A stretch of 64,000 bases of DNA from Tolypeutes matacus (GCA_026826555.1 JAKSZT010054215.1:19947673-20011672); one strand, 5' to 3'; positions 1 to 11,295 are shown, numbered from the stretch's first letter. The notes: generated by a model not told the origin, from the letters alone. A program made the numbers and translations.

Positions 1-299
1 TTAAGACCTTAGCTACTGGTTGAAAAGCCATAAATCTAGGTCTTAGCATAGTAGGTTCTCTTTCATACCGAGTTTCTTTCTCTTAAGTTGCAAGTCCAGG
101 ATAGCTAAATGTCAACTTGTACTTGACCTAGGAACAAATGCTATCTATCTGCAACATACTTAACCTTTAAATGAAATGAGATTTTAAAACACTGTTTTGA
201 GGCATTTTTTTGAAGTTACTAGAACATCTCTAAATATGACCTGCGTCTCAAAAATCTAGACCCAGATATCCGTGGCTTCATTCTAAACAACGTCTAAAA
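1..299. other. Unique sequence, nothing recognised
   Basis: I see no gene, repeat or clear signal here. The last eight bases (292-299, gtctaaaa) are the left target-site duplicate of the hAT element that follows. Confidence 0.5.
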
Positions 300-492
300 C
301 AGGGGTTCTTAACAAGGGGTCCGTGAGCTTGAACTGGAATTCAAATAAATATTATTCTGGCGGGGACGTGTTGGTGCGGGTGTGATATATTTATTAAATA
401 ATACACAGTATAGCGTGGATTTACTAAGGGGTCCGTGGTTCTCACCTGACTGGCAAAGGGGTCCCTGGAATCAAAAAGGTTAAGAACTCCTG
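300..492. mobile_element. Non-autonomous hAT-type element (MITE), 193 bp
   Basis: The element starts with caggggttcttaac and ends with gttaagaactcctg, giving 14-bp terminal inverted repeats with one mismatch. It is flanked on both sides by the 8-bp duplicate gtctaaaa (292-299 and 493-500), the size expected for hAT transposases. It has no coding capacity and contains two short ggggtcc-type internal repeats. By family knowledge it resembles old mammalian hAT/Charlie-derived MER elements; the exact subfamily is not assigned. Confidence 0.88.
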
Positions 493-500
493 GTCTAAAA

Positions 501-855
501 GCAAGACGGCTGCACTCACATGCTGCCTGTGGCCTGGATGAGCCAAGGACTGTCCCAGCTGGGCCTGATGAGCAACAAGTGTTTCTGTGGCACGTGCGCT
601 CTCTAGTGGCAAAATGGTGACCGAGGGAAAAGTGGAAAAAGGAGGCTGTTGTGCAATAGACTTAGGAACAGATTTGTACCAGTTTCAGGGCACGTGGATC
701 GAGCCTGCAGAACAGATATCTAACTTCCTAATCATCTCCAAAGATGCTTAGAAGATGATTCGGTTCAAAGGTTTAAAGCAAAATAGAAACCTCACACATA
801 ATGAATGCTTTCTTGTGTGTGTGATTTTTGCCTAATGGCAAAAAATTTAAATATT
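501..855. other. Unique sequence, nothing recognised
   Basis: Mixed-composition sequence without a convincing reading frame or repeat match. Confidence 0.4.
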
Positions 856-1435
856 GTCAAAACCCAGGAAAGGCATATGAAAAATGAGCATGCAAGCACA
901 TTTCAGGAAGGCAGTTTGGCAATAGGTTTCAAAATGTGGGGGTCCCACTACTGGAAGTTTATGTGAAGGATATATTTACACAAGAGCAAAAGGATGTCTG
1001 TAGAAGAATACGTAATATGTAAAGTAAAAATTTGAAGACACCAATGTTCCCCAATAAACCACTGATTAAATGCATTATGGTTCATGCATACAATGCATAC
1101 AATAGATCTATACTTATTTACAATAGTGTTGAGTGAAAATAGCAGATTAAGGGCCAGAATAAATATTTTAATTCCATTCATAAAAATATGTGTCTCTGTG
1201 TGTTTATATATGTACACACACACACAGGAAGATGTCTGTGAGGATGAACACTAGAATGTTCAGTGGCTACCTTTAGATGTTTGAATGGCAGGTAAATTTT
1301 GCCATCTTCTTTATATTTTTCTTATATTTTTTGGAATAAGAAAACGAACATTTTCTATAAAAACAATAATGCTGTGTTCAAAATCAAGCAAAAATAAATA
1401 TGACTGGTGACTTAAATTGTAAAAATAAGAGAACA
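856..1435 (+). mobile_element. Old L1 3'-end fragment
   Basis: The order of features matches the end of ancient mammalian L1 elements: a stretch like 'ccaataaaccactgattaaatg', a 'cattcataaaaatatg' segment, and a T-rich tail region with repeated 'cttatatttttt'. It is strongly decayed with no usable frame. A short CA run lies at 1213-1226. Assignment is by pattern memory, so the boundaries are approximate. Confidence 0.45.
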
Positions 1436-1469
1436 TTTTTTAAAAATTAAGCAAATAAAGCCTTGCTGA

Positions 1470-2125
1470 AAGGCTACCCAGCAATGAAAAGAAACAAACT
1501 ACTGATTCATGGAACAACATGCTGAATCTCAAAAAATCATGTTCTGTGAAATAAGCCAGATGCAAAAGAGTACATACTATATGAGTCCATCTAGATGACA
1601 TTATAGAACAAGTGAAACAAATTAATATCGAGATCTCTAGCCCACAGCCTCCCCCACCCCCCAAAGTGGTAGATTACCTTCCCAAGGAGCCAGCATTTGG
1701 AGGCCTGCTATGCCAGGGCAGCAACAACCACACATGCAAACAGAGGCCGACTCTGCACTAGACGGGTTAAATAAGTAAAGATTGCTAGGAGAAGAAGAGC
1801 CTGGCACATTGTGTCCTGTTTGGTTATTATTATTGTTGTTGTTGGTATTAAAGGTAATACTAGATAAATATCAGATGTATGTCCCCTTCACTTTCTCCCT
1901 CCCCTGCCTCAAGCCAAATAAACAGAATCAGAAGAGAAAAAAAAAAATTTAATATTGATAGCAAGCAGATTAGTGGTTAACTCACGGGAGGGTTAGATAC
2001 CAGGAGGCAGGTGGGAATTTCTTTGGAGTGATGGAAACGTTCTATATGCTGGTGGGAGGGTGGCTACACAGGTGAATATATATTTTAAGTCATCAAACCA
2101 CACACTTAAAATAGGTCCATTTGCT
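1470..2125 (+). mobile_element. Old L1M-type 3'-UTR pieces
   Basis: The first part (about 1470-1640) resembles the L1M segment with 'caacatg..gaatctcaaaaa..catgttctgtgaaataagccaga' and 'gagtacatactatatga'. The last part (about 1965-2125) resembles 'gattagtggtt..gggg..gatggaaa.gttct' near L1M 3' ends. The middle (1640-1960) is a TTG/TTA-rich stretch and an A-run without clear identity. All are remnants without coding potential. Confidence 0.5.
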
Positions 2126-2895
2126 AATACTAAAGCCAAGCCACTCGGCACCTGCAGCACCGCTGCAGCCAGGGGGCCGTGTGACTCACCTGGAATTACT
2201 CAGGATGGCATTTTGGGTGAGGCAGGCCTCCCACAAACTTCTGACATAGGCTAGATTTGCACTTTCCTCTCCCTGGAACCCCCACCCCCCTCCCATTGCA
2301 TCCATAACTTTAGGCCACTCTTTATTTCACTCTCCCTAATGAAAAGTGTCCTCAGAGCTTTCATTCAGAGGAATTTGAAAATTATTGTTCACAGTGTAAC
2401 AGTTCTTTTATACGGCCCAGGAGCGTTTGTATTTTAATGACGATCTAAATCTGAAGCTAGTGAATGGGTCCCCCGTGGAAGACAGTGGGGGAGAAGTGCC
2501 TGTGTGGTGAGAGGCGATGGGAGGCACTTCTGAGGGACACTGCCCATCACATTTTGACCTTTAGAGCTGAGAGGCCCTTACTGGTCATCTGGCATACTCA
2601 TTCACTCTTTTGTTAACACTAGGTACTAATGTCTCTGAGCGCCGAGAGGTACAGTGCTAAGTGCTGAGGACGTGGAACCAAAAAAATTAACAGATGTGTT
2701 TTGAGTCACTGAATTTTAAGCAATTGCTCACCTTCTGATTGTTTACTATGTGGCCCAAGGAAAATACCAATAACTGTGTTCGTTTACTGAATTATTGCCT
2801 TGATGCGGGTTGGCCTTGAAATAGCCAGAAGCAGCTATCTGTAACTGTTGTAAATCACTGAACTGCAGTCCACATGCCTCTCTTCTTTAATGCTG
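2126..2895. other. Mostly unique sequence
   Basis: No gene is seen. Around 2590-2680 the words 'cattcactcttttgttaacac' and 'cagtgctaagtgctgaggacgtgg' faintly recall ancient SINE/LINE-2 core sequence, too weakly to call. Confidence 0.35.
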
Positions 2896-2897
2896 AT

Positions 2898-3411
2898 GCT
2901 ATGTTTTAAAAATGCATGACCTTACCAGGTAACTGGACAGTGAGGAAACAGCTTGTTACTGTCCCCACTTATATCTCATTATCTTATTTTGCAACCCAGA
3001 AGTGGGACGCTTTTGCACGTAGCCCCTTGTTTATTAAAATGTCAGCCCAGAACGGAACACCCCAAACTCTACCCAAACTCCTAAGTTATCTTGCTAAACC
3101 AAAACAGTTCTAATCAGAGTTGGCCCACCTGACAGGTTCAATAGCCTAAACTTTAAGTAAACTAAGCATGTAATCAGTCTGTGAATGTTCCGTAGTGAAA
3201 CTATCTCTAACTTCCTTATCATCCTGACCCTGCCTGCCTTTGTTTGAATGCTATAAAACACTGTAAGTTTCTCCAATTCAGGAAAGCAAATTTATGACCA
3301 GTAGGTCTTCTGTACTCCTTGCTTTGTGCTCAGCAATAAACTCTTTCTCTCTTTGAAACTCCGGTATCACGTAATTGGCTTTTCTGTCAAATCAGGCAGA
3401 GAACCCCCACA
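2898..3411 (+). mobile_element. Endogenous retrovirus LTR (probable class I), 3' half clear
   Basis: A TATA-like 'gctataaaac' (3250-3259) is followed about 80 bp later by the polyadenylation signal 'aataaa' (3336-3341) and a 'ctctttctctctttgaaactccggtatcacgtaattggc' type R/U5. The U5 ends in 'cccccaca' (ending 3411). Five bases on, 'tggtatcaga' (3417-3426) sits where a primer-binding site should start. This spacing is typical of gamma-like ERV LTRs. The 5' boundary is a guess. I see no retroviral gag, pol or env frame downstream, so it is a solo or truncated copy. Confidence 0.6.
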
Positions 3412-3426
3412 TTAATTGGTATCAGA

Positions 3427-4088
3427 CCTAGAAGTGAACTGAAACAGATCCCTACCCACATGGAACTTTCTGTCTTGTAGGAGGTTCCAAGATGGCAAAT
3501 AGGTGCCACGTGGCACCACCCAAATTCTCCTGCCCCTGAAGTCAGTGCTCAGGAAGGCATGGGTGGCAGAGGACTTCTCTCAACAGAGAGTTTCACAAGT
3601 ACTACCAGCAGCTGGGGTTGGCGTCAATAAGATTACTCTAGTCTGCCCTATAATTTACAGCTGATGAACCTGAAAACAGAAAAGTTAAGTGATTTTCCTC
3701 TTATTTAGACTAATCTATGCTGACGAATTTGTTCAGAGGTGCTCTGGATAAAATACGCTATTCTAGGAGAAGACCATGTTTTCAGACAGTTTTCTTTGTC
3801 ACTGTGTAGAATATTTCCAAGATCTCTCTTTCCCTCTTGTTTTGGTCTCAAGAGGCATCAAATTTTAAAAGAAAGAATAGGAGCTCATTTCACAAGGATT
3901 CTATGGTGAACTCAAATTTGAAGTATCTGAAATGTTTTCTAGAAGAGACTTTGGTAGACAAGATAGAGGTATATAAAGCTTTTTTTTTAAGTCTTAACAC
4001 CCTTATAAAAGAGCAACATGCTTTTGCTCTAATTGACTGGATTTGGGCCCATGAATTGTCACAAGTACTGTTTTCTTTTTTTATATTT
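3427..4088. other. Unique sequence after the LTR
   Basis: Nothing convincing was recognised. There is no internal retroviral coding sequence. Confidence 0.4.
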
Positions 4089-4265
4089 TAAGTCTTGTTT
4101 ATTGTAGCATAACTTATATTCAATAAAATTCATTCATTTTAGGTATACAGTTCTGTGAATTTTGACAAATGAATACAGTCGTATAACTGACAACAGAATC
4201 AAGGTAAAAATATTTCCTCTACCTTCGAAAAAAGCTTCCCTGTGCCCTCTTGGTAGTCCCAAAAT
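4089..4265 (-). mobile_element. L1M 3'-UTR fragment
   Basis: The motif order 'ttattgtagcataacttatattc', 'aaaattcattcattttaggtatacagttctgtgaattttgacaaa' is the familiar antisense of an old L1 3' UTR. No coding sequence is present. Confidence 0.55.
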
Positions 4266-7200
4266 ACAGCAATCTAGGGAAACCCAAAATTTTTGGCCAA
4301 AGATGAAAAAAAGAGATTGGTGAGTGCCTAAGCTACAGGCAAGGCTGCTAAGGCTTGCTTGGTCCTTGATATCAGGAGGCAGAGTGGCAGGTTGTGGAGA
4401 GTCAGGGGCAGGTAGTCCCAGCCCAGGTGCCCATCGCCTTTCTAAGAATTCTAGTTGCCACCAGTCACGCCCCCCCCCCCGAAACTCTCCAAGAACAACA
4501 TCATATTGAATCAAACCAAATGTAGTAGGATACAAGTATATTTTCACAAATACTGTCACCTAGAGTGACAGTTCCATCACAGCCACATGAGTGAGGTTGC
4601 AAATCTCCTGGGATTTTCACTTATTTAAATATGGTTCATTTTAGAACACTGTCAGCAGTCTTCAGTTGCCAGGATCCATTGTAATATGGAAAAGGATTTC
4701 TTTAGTTTTATAAAAGGATTATTTTGCTCTTTCATTTGGGAATGTGTGAAGGTTTAAGGTGTGTGGTGGTAATTAGTCAAAACATTCCCTCAGTTTTACA
4801 TGTTCTGTCATCTCTTGAGGCTTGTAGGCACAGATGCCCTGGGGGTTATTTCTCTAGACCTAACGGTCTTATACTTAAATTAGCAGGATTCCTTGAACTA
4901 GTTCATCCTGAGTGATCTGTGAAAATCAAGATGAAGAAAGTTAATATTACTGAATCCTTTAGGGGCTTTTTGCAAAATTCTTTTGTATTGCAGTAATCTG
5001 ATAGCAGGTATCAGAAAACCCAACCGGAAATGGTTTAAACAGTGGGGGGTTATTATCTCAATGGGTAGTCCAGGATTGGTTAATTCAGCAGGACACAGAC
5101 TCTTTTCATCTTTTGCTCTGTCTTTATCAACAGAAGAGGATCCCTCACCATTTCAAGATGGCCACCACAGTTCCACACACCCACACACCCAACACGGGAA
5201 AGAAAACTGTTGTTCCTGCCCCCAGCCCTAGTTTCTCCTTTCTGTGATGGGGAAGAAACTTTACCTAAATTCTTCTATCAGATTTCCCCTCCAGTCTCTT
5301 TGATCAGGACTGGGTCATTTGCCCAAGACCTGGCTGTAGGAAAACCTGGAAAGCAACTAGTTGACAGTTTCAGGATCTGTATGGGACATGGGTTCTGCTA
5401 GGAAGAAGGAAGGGGAGGGGTGTGGTTGTAGAGCAGATACTCAAGAGTGTCTGCCACAACTTTACACAAATTATTTACATTGACATTTCCACCAGAGCCC
5501 TCTAAGTTGCCACCATTTCCCTCCTTGGCAGATTTAGAAACTGATAAAACTTGATTTCAGGACTGTCTGGCTCCAAGTTCCAGTCTCATACTTACAGTTG
5601 AAGTCCTGGCTTCTAGAACAAAGTAGAAGACACTGTCATAAATTAAACATATAGTGGGCTTGCAATGAACAGATAGCCTTCATGCCTGGAAATGCTTGGA
5701 ATGCCCCTGCTAAGATTCAGTGTTTTGAGTTAAGGAATTGTCTCTGAGAGACAGCTGTTTTTAAAAAAAAAAAAAAAAAAAAGGCAAATATAGGGTCTAT
5801 TTGCATACATAAACATTTTAGCTGGGATTCAAATATATACCTGATGTTCCAGTAGTGAGTCCAGGATAGGTAAATTCTGACAGCGGAGGGGAGAGGAAGT
5901 GTGAGATAAGCTTGGTAAGGAGGGGAGGGACAGGCGCTGGGACAGGACAATGAGACAGCAGTGGAGACTGGAATCTCCTTGGAGAAGGTAACTGAAAGGA
6001 AAGGAGGGGCTCAAAGGCCCTGCCTGACCTACTCTGCCTGCTTTTCTAGCCTCGTCTTTCATCTTTGCCTGCCCTTCCCACCCCATATGACATTAAACTC
6101 CCCCCACACAATACCTGGTTCCCCAAAAGTCAAGTTGCTTAAACTATTCCACTGACATTTCCCTTATCCAGAGCAGAGTGAACTCACACTCAAAGATTTG
6201 GACAGGTAATGCAAAGTTATCTCTACAGAAATTTGAGATCCTGTTTCATTTTTAAAATGAGTGCAATTTTGCATTTCTACTGCAAAAGGTAGCTGTCATG
6301 GATTGTTGAGTATAATGTGACCCATTGACCCTAGGGGTCAGCAGCTTCTGAGAACTGTGGTCCTATTTGCAGAAATAACCAGATTTCAAGACTTTGAGCA
6401 CTGCCCTCTCTCCATTTGTTGCCCTGTGCTTCCCTGGACCCCTAGGAGACTTTACATGGGTCTCCCTAATGCCCCATTCCCACAGGCCTGTGCGTCTTCT
6501 CACAGTTTGCCTCTGAAGTGACTGAACAAACTGGCCCTCAGTGGGGAAGTGTGCACACAGCATCCCTTTCCCTCCTTGGGTTTCTTCAGGAGCCAGAAAG
6601 GAATGGGGTCTCTCCCATAGTTATATCATCATCTGGCAGCTTCATCATCCCTTTGTTCTACCACCACCCAGCTCACTCTGCTGGCTTAGGCCCCTTTCTG
6701 CCCTGCTGACCAAACTTCTCTGGCCATTGGCATATGTCTTTCCTTCATGGTGTCCAGCTCTTTCATGGAGAAGGATCCTGGCAGAGCACTTTGGGGCCCA
6801 AGGAATATACATCTTTCCTGTGCTTAGGCAAGGCTGACAGACGGGTGCTGGTGGGAGGGGGCAAGCTCGGTCCCACACTTTCTGGAATCATACCTCTTCC
6901 TGACTTAACCACCTTCCTGTTGAGTTTGACCTACCTATCAGATCTCCATTTCACTCAGTGCTTTTTAAAAAAAATTTTTTTTACACTTTTATTTTTTCTC
7001 TCTTCGGGGCTTCCCTGTCCTTCTCCATAACCTGACTTTCCTCAGGGTCTCTCAGCCTTTTAGATATGTTTGTAATGAACCCCAATTGTGAACAGCATTC
7101 ATATTCTTTCCCAGGGGGTCTCTGGGTCCCATTCAAATCCCCAAACATTCAGTGGCCATTTGGAAATTGTCACCCAGAACATCAAGCAAACTAGTCCTGT

Positions 7201-7425
7201 AGAGTAGAGGGAAGGAATCTCAGCTCTTACCCGGCCAAGATGCCTGTTACTGTGAAAGAGATGTTTTAACTTGCTTATTAATGAGTAAAGTTGCTGGTTC
7301 CAAAGATGTCCCATGTTTCTCCCTTCCGTCCTGGGGTCACGCGCCCCATCCTGAGAAGTGACCGGCATGGAACACATCTGCCTACCTGTTTTTCCTCTCT
7401 CCTTTCTTCCTCTGGATAAAACTTT
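4266..7425. other. Long mostly unique stretch, possible ancient repeats
   Basis: No gene is supported; the short open frames here lack splice context or recognisable protein sequence. The 4980-5400 part, with 'cagaaaacccaaccggaaatggtttaaac' and 'tcaagatggccaccac', resembles an old mammalian interspersed repeat I cannot name. Simple sequence: a C-run at 4470-4480, an A-run at 5761-5782 and an A/T run at 6967-6982. Confidence 0.35.
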
Positions 7426-7429
7426 TTTC

Positions 7430-7690
7430 CTTCAAGATTGGACCTGGCACCCCCTGTCCAGGAAGCCCCCCCTGGCCATCCTTCACTGCCATGAGCAGCC
7501 ACAGTTAGAAGCTCCCCCACTGATCTGCGCATGCCGTAGTGTGTCTGCCATTGTCACTCTGATCGCTATTTGTCTCCATGTCTCTGGCCCCTGTTTTATC
7601 ATCTGCTCTGTATTTCGAATACTTGACACAGTACCTAGAGGAGGTGCTTGATAGATGTTTTTAAATTGAATGGATGGATGGATTCATGGA
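7430..7690 (+). mobile_element. LINE-2 3'-end fragment
   Basis: The sequence reads like the L2 3' end: 'tcaagattggacctggcacc...ccaggaagcc', 'ctgttttatcatctgctctgtattt', then 'cttgacacagtacctagaggaggtgcttgatagatgttt' and a degenerate 'gaatggatggatgg' tail. The coding part is decayed. Confidence 0.6.
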
Positions 7691-7970
7691 CCTCCACATG
7701 GAAAGATGGGTCAGTGGATAATAATAAAATGTAAAGTTCACTTTTAAATTATTGTGAATTCTAATAGGAACTTGAGTTGGACTTGCATTAGTCCTAACTA
7801 AAATAGCTAGTAAAGATCTGCTTTCCCCGAATATTCAATTTACTATCTATGTTGCACTGCGAAGATGAATCTTTGTGGCAAGAACTGTTTTTTTTCCCTC
7901 TATTTTTCCTTTTTTTTGGTAATCAATTTAACAGTATTTTCTTTTATTAAAGTATGTATAATAAATATTA
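7691..7970. other. AT-rich unique sequence
   Basis: T-runs and A/T-rich sequence with no gene or repeat that I can name. Confidence 0.4.
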
Positions 7971-7975
7971 GCAGC

Positions 7976-8491
7976 TGTGACAGTTTGAAGTTTTTGTGAC
8001 TCCCAGAAAAGATCATGTTCTTGGAGCTAATCCATTCCTGTGGGTGTGGGACCTTTTGACTGGATTGAACTCAGCCGGGGGCCTTTGACTGGAGTAGTTC
8101 AGTGAGGTGTGGCTCAGGGTGGGCCTCCATGAAAGGGAGAAGGATGCAGAGAAACACAGAGAGAGCGCCCAGTTTTACCCTGCCGCGCGAGAGAGGTCCC
8201 CAGGTGGCCGCAGGCTCAGAAAGACAGAGAAACCCCGAGAGGCCTGAGCGAGGAGGAGAGGGGAGAGCTGAGCCATGTGCCTGATGGCCCACAGCTGAGC
8301 TCCAAGAGGACGCTGCCATGTGCTCATGATGCCTTGATTTGGACGTTTTCTCAGCCTTGGAACTGAAAGCACTTACTCTAATAAACTCTCTGTTGTAAAA
8401 GCCAACCCAGCGCCTACCCTAATAAATTCCCTATTGTAAAAGCCAATCCATTTCTGGTATTTTGCTTGGGAGCCTGTGGCAAACTAAGACA
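7976..8491 (+). mobile_element. Solo LTR, MaLR/ERVL-like family, copy 1
   Basis: This 516-bp unit starts 'tgtgacagtttgaag' and ends 'ggcaaactaagaca', with TG...CA ends as in LTRs. The flanks gcagc (7971-7975) and gcagt (8492-8496) form a 5-bp duplicate with one mismatch. Near the 3' end are two 'aataaa' signals (8380s and 8420s) in a locally duplicated 'ctaataaa.tc.ctgttgtaaaagcca' module. It shares its start, 'caaccca.ttctggtat' and end with the copies at 52834-54457 and 60047-60592. No internal ERV genes are present. I believe it belongs to a MaLR-like family common in Xenarthra. Confidence 0.8.
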
Positions 8492-8496
8492 GCAGT

Positions 8497-8824
8497 TCCT
8501 CACATACCTCGCCTTCTCGTGATGTCCGGGGTTCCGGCTCACTCAGGATTTGAAGGGTCCAGCTGAAACTTCAAGTTTACTGCCAGCCACCTACAGTTAG
8601 AGGAAAGGCTCCCCTAGGAATCCCCCATCCCACTTTTCCTCCCTGATCCCTGGTCACCATAGTCGAAGTATTCAGAGAGGGGGAGAAGGAGTTCACCCTG
8701 GGATTGTGAGGGTTCCCTGCATGTGTTAAAATGCAGACATTTTAAGCAGCAGTGTGAGAAAACTTTCAGGTGGCCACTGATTTGGGGACAGTAGTAGTAG
8801 CTGACGCTTTCCATAGAGCTAGCC
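8497..8824. other. Unique sequence, nothing recognised
   Basis: No feature is supported. Confidence 0.4.
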
Positions 8825-8825
8825 A

Positions 8826-8975
8826 CCGACAGGCACTGCTCCAAGCACTTTACCTGAGGGAGGTCCTATTGCTTCCATTCCCATTTCATAGATGAGGGGA
8901 CCGAGGCAGAGAGCGCCAGGAACCTGCCCTCGGGCACACAGCAAGCCCCGCTGCTCCTGGGCCTGTGCTCCTACC
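8826..8975 (-). mobile_element. MIR SINE fragment
   Basis: 'ggcactgctccaagcactttacc' followed by 'cccatttcatagatgaggggaccgaggc' is the antisense of the conserved MIR core. The tRNA-like head region is more decayed. Confidence 0.75.
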
Positions 8976-8986
8976 CTGTGCTGTAG

Positions 8987-9074
8987 AGTGGGGCCGTGGA
9001 ATGACAAGAGGCACGTCACTGTGCAAAGGGCCCTGATCTCCACACTGCGGTCTGGGAACTTCAGGAGAAACAAG
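8987..9074 (+). other. Exon-like segment beside a MIR (weak)
   Basis: A pyrimidine-rich acceptor (ctcctaccctgtgctgtag, ending 8986) and a strong donor (caag/gtaagt, 9071-9080) bound 88 bp. One frame is open over 29 codons and ends on a codon boundary. The peptide has no family I recognise. Such exon-like segments arise by chance next to MIRs, and no partner exon was found. Treat it as a candidate only. Confidence 0.15.
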
Positions 9075-9080
9075 GTAAGT

Positions 9081-9920
9081 TTTCCTGGCTGGTTCACATT
9101 TACTATATCTGATAAATTCCCAGTCCTCCTCTGATTCTAAAAATGTCTGTGTGTGTTATAGTAGTGACAGAGGAAGGTTACCCTGCTTTTAGGGGAAGAA
9201 TTGTGTTCATTTTTTTTTTTAAATCAATAAACCGTTTTTTAGTTAACTGGGAAAATCAAGCCATTGGACCTCTAACTAATTTTTATTTTACCACTCATAA
9301 AATTTGTTGCTCTATGGCCTGGCTCCTCTTGAATTTCTTTTTATCTGTAGGGCATTATTTCCACTCTTAAAGAAGCTTCTGTCAAAGGAAACAATCAACA
9401 AAAATATGCTTTAGACAAATGGAAACTTTAAAAAAAAAATCATCATTTCCTTTTTCCATTTACCTGCTGCTCACATTATCCTCCCCAGTCTTTCTGTTTC
9501 TTTGGTCTCTGAAAAGTCTCAGAATAAATATCTTCAACAGACTTTGCTTGGCTTGCTTTGCAACTACCTGCTAGAATTCAATTTTTGTGTCTTTGATTTG
9601 TATCTACTTGTAGGTCACTGAAAAAAAAAAAAAAAAGTGATGAGAAATGTCCTCTGGGTTACCTGTGTGTCCAGGGACAAAAGTGACTTATTTTTAGTGA
9701 TTTTTTTTTGGAACATTTCATTTCCTGGGTTGTGTGTGGAAATAAAGTCATTAATGGAAGAAAGGCTGACTCAGGTGGTATAAGGATGGCAGACTCTAAC
9801 CTCAGCAGCTTGTGTAAGCTGCCAGTGGTGTCAAGAGCCAAAAGTCAATCTCAGTCGAAGAGGATGGCTTATTTAAAGATTTGCTTTCAGGATATTGTGT
9901 GCAAGAGGCAAGAGCTCTTA
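9081..9920. other. Unique sequence
   Basis: No gene is seen. Homopolymer runs lie at 9213-9222, 9429-9440 and 9620-9636. Confidence 0.4.
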
Positions 9921-9922
9921 TA

Positions 9923-9997
9923 GCAATGCATAATGGGAATCCCCTATATATTTTATGTAACATTTATAAAGTCTAAATACCTTTTTAAAAATATATA
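9923..9997 (+). mobile_element. 3'-terminal fragment of the unclassified 28-29 kb repeat
   Basis: 'aatgcataatgggaatcccctatatattt.atgtaacatttataaagtctaaatacctttt' matches the last 75 bases or so of the repeat at 28145-29757. Sharing of the 3' end alone suggests a 5'-truncated retroposed copy. A SINE lies directly after it. Confidence 0.55.
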
Positions 9998-10122
9998 GGG
10001 GTCGGATGTGGCTCAACTGGTTGGGCGTCCGTCACCCATATGGAGGGACCCGGGTTTGATCCCTGGGACCTCCCGGTAAAAAAAAAAAAAAAATAAAATA
10101 AAAAAATAAAAAAATAAATATA
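9998..10122 (+). mobile_element. Short tRNA-derived SINE (monomer)
   Basis: The head 'ggggtcggatgtggctcaactgg' holds an A-box-like block. 'cccgggtttgatccc' is a degenerate B box. The unit ends 'gggacctcccggt' and runs into an A-rich tail. It is the short monomer also seen at 16005, 23786, 30922 and inside the dimeric SINEs. Confidence 0.85.
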
Positions 10123-10194
10123 TATATATATATTTTAAAAAATAGTTCATTCACTGCATTCTAGAATGTCTTCGCACTCCTGTTCCTTGGGAGG

Positions 10195-10208
10195 CCAATA
10201 GATGGCGC
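10195..10208 (+). promoter_or_regulatory. CTCF-like binding motif
   Basis: 'ccaatagatggcgc' matches 13 of 14 positions of the CTCF core CCASYAGRKGGCRS, in otherwise unique sequence. Occupancy cannot be known from sequence. Confidence 0.4.
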
Positions 10209-11024
10209 TGTGAGTTCAAGAGAAAGAGAAGGTGGGAATGTGGGCCACCAAAGCCTACTGATGAAGGGCCACCAAAACATGCTGCTGCCTGGCACTTTTT
10301 TTATTTGCTTTCTCATTGCTTTGGTGGCTTCCTCAAACCCGTGCCAAAATGTATAAGTACATATAAGAATATATTTCTCTATCTTTAGGAAGGTCTCAGC
10401 TAGCAGACAGACCTGCTATAAAACTGCAAGGGGAGGCCGAACAAGGCTTGTGGGCTTCTGCAGGGATTTGGGGCTTGGGGGGGCGGGGTGGGGGGGATAT
10501 GAATGCTTTTTGGAAAATCGACTGTTGTAATACACAGCCTGGCATAAATGACAGAGTCGGGTGTGGGTGAACAGGAGAAAAACAGATGAACCAAGGCAAA
10601 AAGCAAACAAAAGTAATTGGCATCATAAATCATTTTTGAGCTCTTGGGATAATATGAATCTTCTGCTTACATGCGACGAGCATATTTTTTCCCTCACTTC
10701 ATCCAGCTTTGTACAGAAAGTCAAATCGCTTCAGGTCCTGGAAGGTGGGATTGCTCCACTTAGAGTTCTTCCACTGACAAAACCTCATTCAACCAGTCTT
10801 TTCTTAGCGGTTTCTCTTTGCACACTTTCTTTCTCACATGTAAACTGTCTTAAAAAAAGCTCCCTGTAAAAAAAACAGAGACAGACAGGTTATAGAGAGC
10901 AAAACCTTTAAAAGAAGGATGGAGCTAATTTCAGGTCTGAGATGGTGCCAGTTCTTGATTAGCTACACCTCATACTTGGCGAATTGTGTGTGGAAGATGT
11001 TTACTCACAAGAGACTTTCCCTCT
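10209..11024. other. Unique sequence
   Basis: No gene or repeat was recognised. A G-rich run lies at 10478-10497. Confidence 0.4.
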
Positions 11025-11037
11025 CCCTCAAGCATAT

Positions 11038-11295
11038 ATATATTTTTTTTAATTGAATTTTTTTTTTTTTAAGATTTTATTTATTTATTTATCCCCCCTT
11101 GCTGCTTGTGCTCGCTGTGTCCATTTGCTGTGCATTTTTCTGTGTCTACTTGTCTCCCTTTGTTGCGTCATCTTGCTGCGTCATCTCACCACGCTGCACG
11201 GGCTGGCTTGCCTTCACCAGGAGGCCCCGGGAATCGAACCCGGGGCTTCCCATATGGTAAACGGGAGCCCTATCGATTGAGCCACATCCGCTTCC
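11038..11295 (-). mobile_element. tRNA-derived SINE, long form
   Basis: On the minus strand the unit starts 'ggaagcggatgtggctcaatcg' and has the B-box region 'cgggttcgattcccggggcc'. Its body includes the words gcagcaagatgacgcaac and gcagcaaggggg, and it ends in an (ataaa)n and A tail. The 13-bp duplicate ccctcaagcatat flanks it (11025-11037 and 11296-11308). The open frame across it is a by-product. Confidence 0.92.
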
